Positions 6,064 to 14,350 of a stretch of 20,786 nucleotides of DNA are shown one piece after another; the stretch's first letter is position 1, and every line of letters starts with the position of its first letter. The translations under genes and the position numbers were made by a program. Source of the DNA: Clostridium sp. CAG:448 (lineage in GTDB: Bacteria; Bacillota; Clostridia; Oscillospirales; CAG-272); assembly GCA_000433415.1 (NCBI GenBank), contig FR890533.1, positions 12,022 to 32,807 of the forward strand. Direction: 5' to 3'. A model generated the notes under the pieces. That model did not search any database. It worked only from the letters and a program-made list of their open reading frames with translations, and was not told where the DNA came from.

Positions 6064-8430
6064 TCAGTCTTCCTTCTTTTTGCAAATGACGGTGCCAACT
6101 GCCAGAGCGCAGACGGTAACAACCATGCAACTGCCAATCAGGCTGCCGCAACCATTATTTTTTGTATCTCCGGTGGTTTCTTCCGCCGTGGTTCCTTCTG
6201 CGGTTACATCCTCTGTGGTAACTTCAGCAGAAGTCTCTTCGGAAGTCGGTTCCTCGGTCGTTTCCTCGACGGTGGTTACAGGCGGGGTGTTTTCCTCGTC
6301 GATCTGCTTTGCCTTGTCGGCAACCTTGACGACGGAATGACCTTCACCCTCGGTAACGCCGGGAATGTAGTTCTGGTAAACCCAGTTCAGTCTGCCAAGC
6401 GGTGCAACATCGCCGTCAATGTAGAAATCTTCCATCTCATCGTACTGCGTGGTGCTGTCGGCGCACTTGAACTGTACATAAATCTGGTCATACTTTTCGA
6501 TGCCGATCAGCTCCATCGGAACGGCAATCATCATCTCATTGCCTTCAACCTTATATGCAACCTCGTCTGCGGCAGCAAAGCTGAAAGCATTGTCCTTACC
6601 GTTGTATTTACCGATTGTGGAGGCGGTGTCACTGACCTGGTAGTTCAGGATGTAATCATAGCCGTACCAACCGGTGGTGGCATTGTCTGTATTCAGGTAA
6701 ATCTGCATCCAACTGGTGTTGTTGTCATAAGCGGTGATATTTTCAGCGCACTTGACGTAGAAGTACATGTAGGTTGTATCGCTGGTGATCTTTGCGGTGA
6801 CAATGTCGTTTCTGCCGGTTTCATTGGTCAGAAGCTGCTTGCCGAAGGACATATTTTTACGGGCAACAGTATCACCCTGCATATCGGTGTAAGCAACCGG
6901 AACCACATCCCACTGAGAGAACGCGCCGTTGACATCGATTGCGTGGCGAGCGTCCTGCACGATGACCGGTGCCGCGCCCTTGAGAGTCATATTGTTGTTG
7001 ACGAGCTGCATGTAGTAGTTGTCGAAATAACCGCCGCGCATCATTTCAATATCACGGCTGTATTCCGGATTGCAGGTGTCAACAAAGGCGATTTCGTATC
7101 CCATCATAGCAGGTTGGCGCTGTGCAACCCACTCGTTCCATCCGGTCACGAGCACGAATTTGACATCTTTTTCTACTGCATAGTCGAACTGTCTTTGGAA
7201 GTTGAGCCCCAGTTTGTAGGAGTCGTCGGTCAGATTCTTGGTCGATCCGTCAAAGGAACGTCCGCGGTTAACCTGATTGCCGGCACCGAACTTCAGATCT
7301 CCGTAAACCGCGGAGGAAGAGAACAGGCAGTTGCCGCTGTGCTGTCCGATGGATACGCTGATCGACTCGGGGTTTCCGTCAGGACCCGTGAAGAGTCTCT
7401 GCGGCCAGGTCCAGTCCATCCAGGGCATGGACGGCTCGGTCCGGTTGGGTTCATTCGGCCACTGGGGTACGCGAATTGTGAAGAAATCGTTGATGTTGTC
7501 ACTCTGCTCTGCGATGACCAGAGGCTTGCCGTCCAACATAAACCAGGTATCCGGATACAGATCTTTGCTGTAGATGTTGTCATACGCCTGCTTGACGACG
7601 TTTGCGGAACTGGAATGCGTATACAGAACGACCTGGGGCGCGTCAAAGCCCTGTTCGTTCAGCTCGTGCAGAATTTCCATTACTGCCTTGAGGTTGTTCA
7701 GGTACAGGTAACCGTTGGTAACATCAAAGTACAGAAAGTCCACATTGGCATTGCAAAGCAGCTCCATATGTTTCCGCATGACCCAACGGTCACTGGAGTA
7801 GTAGTAGCCGTACAGAGGCTCCGCAAAAAAGTGCATAGCACCCTGGGGACCCCACGCACCGCAGCTGAGGCTGCCTGCATTGGCACCGTTTTCCTGAATG
7901 ATCTTGTTCATGTCAAAGATGCCGGAGTCGCCATGCTCGCCCATCCACAGGAAGTAGAAAAGACCGACATAGTGTTCGCCGTTCTCGCCGTAAACGCCGA
8001 TGGTCCGCGGATCGCTGGTATACTCTACAGCCTTGTTGCCTTTGATTTTTGCCCAGGTGGTGGTAAACTGAGAGTACTGGTTGTAGATGCTTCTGCCCAC
8101 GTCGTCAGTTGCAGCGAATCCGCCGCTGATGTAGTTGAGCTTGCCGTCAACCGTGAACGTTTTTCTTTCACCGTTCAATTCATAGGAAATTTCAATTTTG
8201 TCAGCACTGTCACCCACCCGTTTGTAGGTCAGGGTGCCTTCATAGTTATCCGCCTTCGCAATCAGACGATTACCGTCGGCGAGATTTTGCAGATTACCTG
8301 CATTTTCGGAAATTTGTCCCGTTGGTGCTCCGTTCTGGCGCTTGGCGGCGACAAGAAGAAATGTCGTTGCGCAAATACCAAGACAGAGAGCAACCGTCAA
8401 AAGGACCAGCCATAGCTTCTTTTTGTTCAT
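6064..8430 (-). CDS. Cell-surface GH99/GH71-like glycosidase with CBM9-like domain and C-terminal anchor
   Basis: This 788-residue protein has an N-terminal hydrophobic segment (6-28). A small beta-rich region (about 55-105) precedes a catalytic-like barrel at about 150-480: YVGLFYFLWMGEHG at the start, DFLYFDVTNG in the middle and FVLVTGWNEW (WNEW at 431-434) near the end. The WNEW turn and the opening strand resemble GH99/GH71-like and related WNEW-containing proteins that act on glycans such as alpha-mannan; substrate is not predictable here. Residues 498-680 (AIDVNGAFSQWD, then TYMYFYVKCAEN) resemble a CBM9-like sugar-binding domain. A Thr/Glu-rich stalk (714-756), a GCGSLIG motif, a final hydrophobic segment (765-783) and KKKED form a surface anchor. 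AAGGAG lies 6 nt before the ATG. It appears monocistronic. The architecture is firm; the enzyme family is moderate. Confidence 0.8.
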   Translation of the reverse strand: MNKKKLWLVLLTVALCLGICATTFLLVAAKRQNGAPTGQISENAGNLQNLADGNRLIAKADNYEGTLTYKRVGDSADKIEISYELNGERKTFTVDGKLNYISGGFAATDDVGRSIYNQYSQFTTTWAKIKGNKAVEYTSDPRTIGVYGENGEHYVGLFYFLWMGEHGDSGIFDMNKIIQENGANAGSLSCGAWGPQGAMHFFAEPLYGYYYSSDRWVMRKHMELLCNANVDFLYFDVTNGYLYLNNLKAVMEILHELNEQGFDAPQVVLYTHSSSANVVKQAYDNIYSKDLYPDTWFMLDGKPLVIAEQSDNINDFFTIRVPQWPNEPNRTEPSMPWMDWTWPQRLFTGPDGNPESISVSIGQHSGNCLFSSSAVYGDLKFGAGNQVNRGRSFDGSTKNLTDDSYKLGLNFQRQFDYAVEKDVKFVLVTGWNEWVAQRQPAMMGYEIAFVDTCNPEYSRDIEMMRGGYFDNYYMQLVNNNMTLKGAAPVIVQDARHAIDVNGAFSQWDVVPVAYTDMQGDTVARKNMSFGKQLLTNETGRNDIVTAKITSDTTYMYFYVKCAENITAYDNNTSWMQIYLNTDNATTGWYGYDYILNYQVSDTASTIGKYNGKDNAFSFAAADEVAYKVEGNEMMIAVPMELIGIEKYDQIYVQFKCADSTTQYDEMEDFYIDGDVAPLGRLNWVYQNYIPGVTEGEGHSVVKVADKAKQIDEENTPPVTTVEETTEEPTSEETSAEVTTEDVTAEGTTAEETTGDTKNNGCGSLIGSCMVVTVCALAVGTVICKKKED

Positions 8431-8516
8431 AGCGATCTCCTTTTTTGTGTTTCGCCCATTGTGAAAACCACCGCATGGCGGAGTTCGGTCTGTGACGAAA
8501 ATGTGATAGTACCACC

Positions 8517-8545
8517 ATTATAACAAATTTTCATCCCTATTGCAA
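8517..8545 (-). promoter_or_regulatory. Sigma-A promoter of the surface glycosidase gene
   Basis: On the minus strand TTGCAA (8545-8540) and an exact TATAAT (8522-8517) are separated by 17 bp. The expected leader is about 80 nt. No obvious operator palindrome overlaps it. Confidence 0.8.
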
Positions 8546-8687
8546 GAGGGTTTTGTGATTTTTTTGCCTTTTCGGCGGAATAAATCCAAGGGAATGGTTG
8601 GAATTTTCTTTGCGCTTCGCCCTTGCTGCGGAATGCAGCTACTGCGCCTGTCGCGGATAACCGGTATGCCGGACACAAAAAGGCTGC

Positions 8688-8723
8688 GACAGGTACACAA
8701 GATCGGTACCGCCGCAACCTGTC
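8688..8723 (-). terminator. Weak candidate terminator of the ABC exporter operon
   Basis: GACAGGT (8688-8694) and ACCTGTC (8717-8723) can pair as a 7-bp stem with a 22-nt loop. On the minus strand this is followed after a few bases by CCTTTTTGTG. It is the only T-tract hairpin seen after the exporter stop, but the loop is long and the stem short. Confidence 0.35.
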
Positions 8724-8743
8724 TTTTGTGAAGACCGGAACAA

Positions 8744-10594
8744 TTACGCATTGTCCAGCGTTTTTTTGGTTTGCTCGTCCTCAAATTGTCTGGTGTAGAG
8801 GGTATAGTAGTATCCCTTTTGCGCCATCAGTGCATCATGTGTGCCGCTTTCCACAATTTTTCCGCCGCGGACGGCAAGAATGACGTCGGCATTGCGGATG
8901 GTGGAAAGGCGATGGGCAATTACAAAGGAGGTGCGACCGCGCATAACCGTTTCGGTTGCATTCTGAATCAGCCGTTCCGTTTCACTGTCTACAGAGGACG
9001 TAGCTTCATCCAGGACAAAAATACGCGGATCAGCCAGCAGAACGCGGGCAAAAGAAAGAAGCTGTTTTTCGCCTGTGGAAAGGGAATCGCCCCCCTCGCC
9101 GACATCGCTTTGCAGACCCTGTCCCATTCTCTCGACAACTTTGTCTGCGGAAATCAGGCGCAGCGCCTGCCACATTTCCTCTTCGGTTGCCTCGGTATTG
9201 CCGTAGCGCAGATTTTCTGCCACACTACCGGAAAACAGATGCGGTGTTTGCAGCACATACCCGATTTGGGAGTGCAGCCAGATCTGCGCGCGGTCACGGA
9301 CATCACATCCGTCAATCAGAATTTTGCCGGCGGTCGGTTCGTAAAAACGGCAGACCAGGTTGACCAGCGTGGATTTTCCCGCGCCCGTTTCACCTACAAT
9401 GGCGACGGTTGTTCCGGCAGGAACGTCCAGATTAAAATGCTCCAGAACGTACTCGTTTCCGTCCGGATACCGGAAGGAAACGTCCGCAAAGGTCACATCG
9501 CCGCGGATACTTTCCCAATTTTCCCGTTTGGGGGAGAAAACATCGCCGTATTTTTCGATTACCTCCGGTCGGTCGGTGACGTCTGATTCGGTTTCCAGAA
9601 GTTTGGAAGTCCGCTCGATATTGACCTGTACCGTGATCAGGTCCGAAATTGCGTTGACCAACCATTGTACCGGTTCCATCATTCCTTGCGCGTAGGTCAT
9701 AAAGACGGACAGCATGGCAACTGCCCCCAAGTCCTCGGCTGTCAGTGCAATCAGACCGCCGCGCCAGAGCACCAGCGCCAACGCAACCGACGCCGCACCG
9801 GAAATAACCGTGCGGAACAGTGCGCGAAAATGACCGGCACGGTCGGAATACCGTCGCATCTGTTCGGTCGTTTCCCGGAATTCGTCCGCCACCTTGTCCT
9901 CAATTCCCAACGTCCGTACAGAGGAGATGCCGACGATGCCGTCGTTGAACTTACCGGAAATCTGAGAGTTGGTTTCTCTGATCTTCCGGTTGAGAAAAAC
10001 CAGCCGTCCCTGGAAGAAGGCGGAGACGATGGAAAGGAGCGGGACAATAATCAGTACGCACAGAGCCAGCTTCCAGTTCATCAGGAGCATAACCACGGAG
10101 GCGCCGAGCATATAGGTCAGGTTCCAGACACCGTCCACCGTGTCCCAAGCCAATACGCCGCCGATGCGGGAAGTATCGCTCATGACCCGCGAATGCAGGT
10201 ACCCTACACTGTTGCGGTTGAAGTAGGAAAAAGAAAGTGTTTGCAGATGGTTAAAGCAGGCGCGTTTCATATCACGGCCGACGTACATTTCAACACGGTT
10301 TGCCTGATAAATTCCCACAAGGTTCATGGTAACCTGCAGTGCAAGCGTCAGAAAATAGGCGCCGGCGAATAGCCAGATGCCTTCCAGTGTCTCCCCACCG
10401 ATAAAATGATTGATTGCATACTCCTGGAAACGGGGCATCAGAATGTCGATCACGCCGACAAGCAGCATCATGGCAACCAGCAGAAAATAAATGCCGCTGT
10501 ACGGGCGGATAAACCGCCAGATTTTCGGAATTCCCCAGAAGGGAAGATGTACGCTTTCTGCTTTTTGCTTTTTTCGTTCTTCGCGTTCGGTCAT
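8744..10594 (-). CDS. ABC exporter half-transporter, subunit with catalytic Glu and altered signature
   Basis: This 616-residue protein joins an exporter-type six-helix membrane domain (about 30-325) to an ATPase domain. Walker A is GETGAGKST (401-409, K407), the Q-loop is Q449, Walker B ends in D529-E530 and the switch histidine is H561. The signature motif is LSTGE (505-509) instead of LSGGQ. Its partner, encoded just upstream, has a normal signature but lacks the catalytic Glu. This is the standard split of a heterodimeric exporter (BmrCD, LmrCD, TM287/288): one active and one degenerate nucleotide site. The start overlaps the upstream stop as ATGA, with GGGGAGGTGAG before it, so translation is coupled. 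Such pumps export drugs, peptides or lipids; the substrate cannot be told from sequence. Confidence 0.94.
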   Translation of the reverse strand: MTEREERKKQKAESVHLPFWGIPKIWRFIRPYSGIYFLLVAMMLLVGVIDILMPRFQEYAINHFIGGETLEGIWLFAGAYFLTLALQVTMNLVGIYQANRVEMYVGRDMKRACFNHLQTLSFSYFNRNSVGYLHSRVMSDTSRIGGVLAWDTVDGVWNLTYMLGASVVMLLMNWKLALCVLIIVPLLSIVSAFFQGRLVFLNRKIRETNSQISGKFNDGIVGISSVRTLGIEDKVADEFRETTEQMRRYSDRAGHFRALFRTVISGAASVALALVLWRGGLIALTAEDLGAVAMLSVFMTYAQGMMEPVQWLVNAISDLITVQVNIERTSKLLETESDVTDRPEVIEKYGDVFSPKRENWESIRGDVTFADVSFRYPDGNEYVLEHFNLDVPAGTTVAIVGETGAGKSTLVNLVCRFYEPTAGKILIDGCDVRDRAQIWLHSQIGYVLQTPHLFSGSVAENLRYGNTEATEEEMWQALRLISADKVVERMGQGLQSDVGEGGDSLSTGEKQLLSFARVLLADPRIFVLDEATSSVDSETERLIQNATETVMRGRTSFVIAHRLSTIRNADVILAVRGGKIVESGTHDALMAQKGYYYTLYTRQFEDEQTKKTLDNA

Positions 10595-12420
10595 TGTCCG
10601 CTCACCTCCCCGCCTTTTTGCATTGCGGCAATACGGGCATAAATACCGCCCTGTGCGATCAATTGCTCATGGGTGCCGCTCTGTACGATTTTTCCGTCTT
10701 CCATGACCAGAATATTGTCTGCATACATCAGTGAGGTGATCCTATGTGAGATCAGGATCACGGTACTGCCGGTAAAGCGCTGTCGCAGTGCTTCCCGGAT
10801 CCGGATGTCCGTTTCGGTATCTACTGCCGACAGTGAGTCGTCCAAAACCATAATCGGGCATCCGCACAGCAGCATCCGCGCAATGGCGCAGCGCTGTTTC
10901 TGACCGCCGGAAAGGGTGACTCCGCGTTCGCCCACGACGGTATCATATCCGTCCTTGCATTCTTCAATGGCACGGTCCAGGCAGGCGGACGTCGCTGCGT
11001 CCCTGACGGCTTGCATGTCCACACTCTCCTGCGTAATCGCAATGTTTTCCGCAATGGTTTTGGAAAAGAGATACGGTTCCTGCAGAACATAGCCCACCGC
11101 CCGGTGCAGTTCTTCTCGGTTCAGTTCCGTAACCGGAACGCCGCCGATGGAGATAGTTCCCTCCTGCGGATCATATAGCCGGTCAAGCAGGGCAATCAGC
11201 GTGGATTTTCCCGAACCTGTGCCGCCCATGATTCCCAAAACCGTGCCGCCCGGAACCGTAAAGCTGACATCGTCCACGACCTTCTTTTTTTCGTCGTAGG
11301 AGAAGGATACATGATCGAACACAATATCGCCGTGCCAGTCTGTTTTTTCTGCGCCGCCGGCATCTTCCGGTTCGGCATTGAGAATGTAGCGGATACGGTC
11401 GATGGAAACGCCCGCTTTGCTCATATCCGAAATCACACGCCCCAGGGAACGTACCGGCCAAATCAGCATGGCATTGTAGGAAATAAACGCAATCAGGTTG
11501 CCGACCGTCAACTGCCCCCGGACACAGAGAACCGTGCCGAATACCAAGACCAGCAGATTCTGAATTCCGGAGAGCAGGTCACCGACGCTCCAGAACCAAG
11601 TAAACAGCCAGTTTAGCCGCATCCACAGCCGGGTATAGATGTTGTTTTTTTCTTCAAATTTATCCCGCTCGTAAGCCTCTCTGCCGAACGCCCGCACAAC
11701 GCGTACACCGGTCAAGTTTTCCTGTGCTACGGCGGAAAGAACGCCTTCGCTTTCGTCGCAGGCGGTAAACAGCTTGGCAATGCGCGCCCGGAACAGAAGG
11801 GAATATGTCAGAACAATGGGGACAGAGCACGCGGCGATCAGTGCCAGCTTGGCGTGCATCAGAAACATCATGGTCAGAGAGAGCGCCATCAGGATGACAA
11901 TCCGGAAGATCGAGATCAACTGGTTGGATACAAACTGCTTGACCGTTTCCACATCGGAGGTGCAGCGCTGGATAATATCCCCCGTTTTGTTTTGCGCATG
12001 CCAGGATGCCGGCAGATGTTCAATGCTGACAAACAGCCGGTCGCGCATGGTTTTGACAAAGGCTTCCGCGCCGCGGATATTGGTGTAGGTATTGAGATAT
12101 TTGAGAAGAGCCGTTACAATGCCGACGACTGCAACCAACAAAGCGATGATCCACAGATTTTCCCGCAGCCGCTCCACGCCGCCGATCTGTTCAATCCATG
12201 TTCGGACAAAAACCGGAAGATGCAGCTCCTCCTTGCCGATAATGGAGTCCACCGTGACGGAAACAATGCGCGGAATCAACATTTCAAGCGCCGTTACCAG
12301 AACGGAGGACAGAATGCAGAGCACAAAAAAGCGGCGACTGCCGCGAAGCAATGTCAACAGAGTCACCCCTCGTCGTTGTTTCCGGGATCGGTTGATGCGC
12401 TCTTTTTTGTCATTCTTCAA
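10591..12420 (-). CDS. ABC exporter half-transporter, subunit with degenerate Walker B
   Basis: This is the first gene of the exporter pair, 609 residues from a TTG start. The membrane domain spans about 28-335, with the usual long intracellular loops (DRLFVSIEHLPASWH, GREAYERDKFEEKN). The ATPase domain has Walker A GGTGSGKST (399-407, K405), Q447, a canonical LSGGQ signature (503-507), Walker B ending in D527-D528 and H559. Asp in place of the catalytic Glu at 528 marks the non-hydrolysing site of heterodimeric exporters. No in-frame ATG lies nearby; TGAGGTGA stands 6 nt before the TTG, which strongly supports that start. It is driven by a perfect promoter overlapped by a 30-bp palindrome, so expression is probably repressed until an inducer is present. 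No regulator gene is adjacent in the window. Confidence 0.94.
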   Translation of the reverse strand: MKNDKKERINRSRKQRRGVTLLTLLRGSRRFFVLCILSSVLVTALEMLIPRIVSVTVDSIIGKEELHLPVFVRTWIEQIGGVERLRENLWIIALLVAVVGIVTALLKYLNTYTNIRGAEAFVKTMRDRLFVSIEHLPASWHAQNKTGDIIQRCTSDVETVKQFVSNQLISIFRIVILMALSLTMMFLMHAKLALIAACSVPIVLTYSLLFRARIAKLFTACDESEGVLSAVAQENLTGVRVVRAFGREAYERDKFEEKNNIYTRLWMRLNWLFTWFWSVGDLLSGIQNLLVLVFGTVLCVRGQLTVGNLIAFISYNAMLIWPVRSLGRVISDMSKAGVSIDRIRYILNAEPEDAGGAEKTDWHGDIVFDHVSFSYDEKKKVVDDVSFTVPGGTVLGIMGGTGSGKSTLIALLDRLYDPQEGTISIGGVPVTELNREELHRAVGYVLQEPYLFSKTIAENIAITQESVDMQAVRDAATSACLDRAIEECKDGYDTVVGERGVTLSGGQKQRCAIARMLLCGCPIMVLDDSLSAVDTETDIRIREALRQRFTGSTVILISHRITSLMYADNILVMEDGKIVQSGTHEQLIAQGGIYARIAAMQKGGEVSGQ

Positions 12421-12426
12421 ACCGTT

Positions 12427-12434
12427 TCACCTCA
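12427..12434 (-). promoter_or_regulatory. Shine-Dalgarno site supporting the TTG start of the exporter
   Basis: On the minus strand this reads TGAGGTGA and ends 6 nt before the TTG at 12420. It is the only good ribosome site near the beginning of this frame. Confidence 0.75.
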
Positions 12435-12462
12435 CTTCTCTTTGTATGTGCAATACCGTTTC

Positions 12463-12491
12463 ATTATAACACGTTTTGTTCGGTTTGTCAA
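12463..12491 (-). promoter_or_regulatory. Sigma-A promoter of the ABC exporter operon
   Basis: On the minus strand an exact TTGACA (12491-12486) and an exact TATAAT (12468-12463) are separated by 17 bp. The start point should be near 12456, giving a leader of about 35 nt. Confidence 0.9.
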
Positions 12492-12502
12492 CCGAACAAA
12501 AC
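12473..12502. promoter_or_regulatory. Perfect 13+13 bp palindrome over the exporter -35 box, probable operator
   Basis: Arms GTTTTGTTCGGTT (12473-12485) and AACCGAACAAAAC (12490-12502) are perfectly complementary around a 4-bp centre, TGTC. The centre and inner bases form the -35 hexamer, and one arm fills the promoter spacer. Because it lies upstream of the start point it cannot act as an RNA hairpin of this transcript. A dimeric repressor of the TetR, MarR or PadR kind would block RNA polymerase here. Confidence 0.8.
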
Positions 12503-12551
12503 CATTGGTTTACAACCCACTCTCCGCCGGCACCTGCCGGGAAAGTGCAGA

Positions 12552-12582
12552 AACGCCTGTCCCGATGATCGGAACAGGCGTT
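12552..12582 (-). terminator. Hairpin after the HMA gene, probable terminator
   Basis: AACGCCTGT (12552-12560) pairs with ACAGGCGTT (12574-12582), and inner CCGAT/ATCGG bases can extend the stem. It lies 6 bp after the stop of the CopZ-like gene. The trailing T-run on the minus strand is short (TTTCTGC), so termination may be imperfect. Read on the plus strand, GAATTTTATT follows. Confidence 0.6.
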
Positions 12583-12587
12583 GAATT

Positions 12588-12806
12588 TTATTCTCCGATG
12601 ACCTCATAACCGGCGCCGATGATGGCAGCCCGGAGGGCGGCAACGTCGGTAGCGGTTGTCGAGAAGGTCACGGTTGCGGTGTTTTGCGCCAAATCTACGC
12701 AGGCGGAATGAACACCCCCAACTTCTTTGAGTGCTTTTTCAACATGGGAGGCACAATGTTTACACATCATACCGCCGACATGAAAAACAACGGTTTCCTT
12801 CTGCAT
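12588..12806 (-). CDS. CopZ-like HMA metallochaperone
   Basis: This 72-residue single HMA domain has the copper-type motif GMMCKHC (C15, C18). The downstream pattern is that of CopZ/MerP-like proteins: SHVEKAL, then VDLAQNTATVTF with the usual beta strands, and a C-terminal AGYEV. Such proteins carry Cu(I) (or Hg) to a pump or sensor. CGGAGG lies 5 nt before the ATG. Oddly, there is no copper ATPase or copper regulator next to it; it follows a solute-binding lipoprotein gene by only 12 bp and so appears to share its transcript. It differs from the other HMA protein in the window (2841-3062), which has the CadA-type DCANC motif. The fold is sure; the metal is inferred from the motif. Confidence 0.9.
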   Translation of the reverse strand: MQKETVVFHVGGMMCKHCASHVEKALKEVGGVHSACVDLAQNTATVTFSTTATDVAALRAAIIGAGYEVIGE

Positions 12807-12818
12807 GGTATCCTCCGG

Positions 12819-14315
12819 TTATTTCAGTTTAAATGCCTTCAGGGTCTCATTAAGACCTTTGTTGTAGCTTCTCTCATAAGTTTTGATTTTGGAGGAGAAG
12901 CCATTGCCGCTTTTTGCGATGGTGATGAAGTTACCGGAAACCAGTTTTCCCCATTCGTACACATAACCCAAATCAAAGATTCGATTTTCCAAAATGATGG
13001 TCAGCATCGGTTCGGATTCCGTATCTTTGGTTCCCTTGGAGATCAGGTTGATGTCATAATAAGCTTTGGTCAGCGTGGACTGGGATTTGGCAGCCATTGC
13101 CTCAATGGTTGCACCGGTCATTTCCAAGCTGTCCCCGGTATTGGTCTTCGGCACTGCAACGACCTGCGCAACGGTGTTGACATAGCCGTAGTAGTTGTCC
13201 TGATTTTCGTCGTATTTGGGGTAGGGAATGATACCGAAGTCGATATTATACTTGCGCATACGCGTTACGCACTGCAGGCATTCGCCGTAGAACAGCGAAC
13301 GGTTTGTCGTGAAGCAGTCCATGGCATCTTGGAAGCTGCTACCGGTACCGATTTCATGGAAGATTACGGTGGATTCTTTGTTGTAAAGAACCTCTTTTGC
13401 CCATTTGAAGTAATCGTCTGCTTTGGTTTGTGCGTTTTTGTCGGAGAGCGCGAATACAGGCAGGTCATCCGCATCCTTGGTTGCAGAAGTCATGTTGCTT
13501 GCATAGAAGAATGCAAGAACCATTTCCTGACCGCCGGCAAGACCGAACTGGTCATTTTTGTAACTGTTTGCATCTGCAGCATTTCCGTCCAGGTCTTTTC
13601 TTGCGAGTTCGACCATCTCGCGGAACTTTGCCAGCGTCCACTGGTTATTTGTTACCAGTTCGTAGGGAGAAGTCAGGGTTCCCGACATGTTTTCTACCAT
13701 TTTCTTGTTGAACATCAGGATGAAGGTTGCATCGTTGTCGATGGTCAGCAGATCTCCTGTGGCAAAATAAATCTGGTTTCCGATAGACAGCCCGGCATTC
13801 GCAGACTGATCCCACCAGGATTTTGACAGGTTGATATAGGGCACGTCGCCGCCGGCAAGGTCATACAGATACGACTGAGAGGCGAGCGTGGCAGAGGTGT
13901 TCAGCGGGGCGATATATGCCTGGTAAGCATCGGAATTTGAAGCCTGTTCTGTTTTTGCCTTGGCGGCAATGTCCTTTTCCTGCACTTCTTTGATCGTGAC
14001 ATCATAAGTGTCCTTCAGGTAAAGGTTCCTTTGGAAAATAGCGCTTTTGAGTACGTCATCACTGTCTTTTTCGGTGTAGATATCCACAACGGACCATTCT
14101 CCGCTGTCATTGAAGCACAAAAAGGTCAGATCTTTGCCGTACTTGGTATCCGGAACATCGACTTTTTCCCCGGTGTCGGTTTCGTTTGTGCCGTTTTCGG
14201 AAGCGGTTGATTTTGTGGTGCTTTCACCTTCGGAATCGCTGTTGTTGTTAGCGCAGGACACGACAAGCGGAACCAACATCAGCAATGCCAACAGCAATGC
14301 AAGTAGTTTTTTCAT
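12819..14315 (-). CDS. Extracellular solute-binding lipoprotein (ABC importer type), copy 1
   Basis: This 498-residue protein has a lipoprotein signal peptide with lipobox LVVSC (C21). An Asn/Ser/Thr/Glu-rich linker follows, then a family-1-like solute-binding fold: STAYYDINLI-type and PYPKYDENQDNYY segments typical of Clostridia sugar-binding lipoproteins. It would sit on the outer face of the membrane and bind a sugar or oligosaccharide; the ligand is not predictable. It is a paralogue of the protein encoded just upstream (shared VDI-x2-EKDS, F-x-RN, WWDQ, ATGDLLT-x-DNDATFI, AKSQ-TLT-AYYD and KGTKDTES). AAGGAG lies 6 nt before the ATG. Only 35 bp separate it from the upstream copy, so the pair is cotranscribed. 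No permease genes are present in the window. Confidence 0.9.
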   Translation of the reverse strand: MKKLLALLLALLMLVPLVVSCANNNSDSEGESTTKSTASENGTNETDTGEKVDVPDTKYGKDLTFLCFNDSGEWSVVDIYTEKDSDDVLKSAIFQRNLYLKDTYDVTIKEVQEKDIAAKAKTEQASNSDAYQAYIAPLNTSATLASQSYLYDLAGGDVPYINLSKSWWDQSANAGLSIGNQIYFATGDLLTIDNDATFILMFNKKMVENMSGTLTSPYELVTNNQWTLAKFREMVELARKDLDGNAADANSYKNDQFGLAGGQEMVLAFFYASNMTSATKDADDLPVFALSDKNAQTKADDYFKWAKEVLYNKESTVIFHEIGTGSSFQDAMDCFTTNRSLFYGECLQCVTRMRKYNIDFGIIPYPKYDENQDNYYGYVNTVAQVVAVPKTNTGDSLEMTGATIEAMAAKSQSTLTKAYYDINLISKGTKDTESEPMLTIILENRIFDLGYVYEWGKLVSGNFITIAKSGNGFSSKIKTYERSYNKGLNETLKAFKLK

Positions 14316-14350
14316 GGTTTTCTCCTTTTTGGTTTGCTTATATTGAACGG

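Larger units (their letters stand above)
8431..8743. other. Intergenic region with no gene
   Basis: These 313 bases lie between the exporter operon end (8744) and the glycosidase gene start. They hold the glycosidase promoter and leader (8431-8545) and, nearer the exporter, several short inverted repeats (8647-8723). The short open frames crossing the region lack ribosome sites and overlap the promoter, so I see no gene. Confidence 0.7.

Noticed and set aside
6337..8415. Long open frame of 692 codons on the plus strand
   Set aside because: It lies wholly antisense to the surface glycosidase gene, whose domains, promoter, ribosome site and terminator are all clear. The antisense product shows no recognisable domain.
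8490..8515. GGTGGTAC near the glycosidase start point, resembling a T-box end motif
   Set aside because: It lies at the expected transcription start rather than at the end of a long structured leader, and the downstream leader has no terminator hairpin or tRNA-binding stems.
8744..10594. LSTGE signature as a sign of gene decay
   Set aside because: The other motifs are intact and the partner has the matching change in Walker B, which is the normal pattern of heterodimeric exporters.
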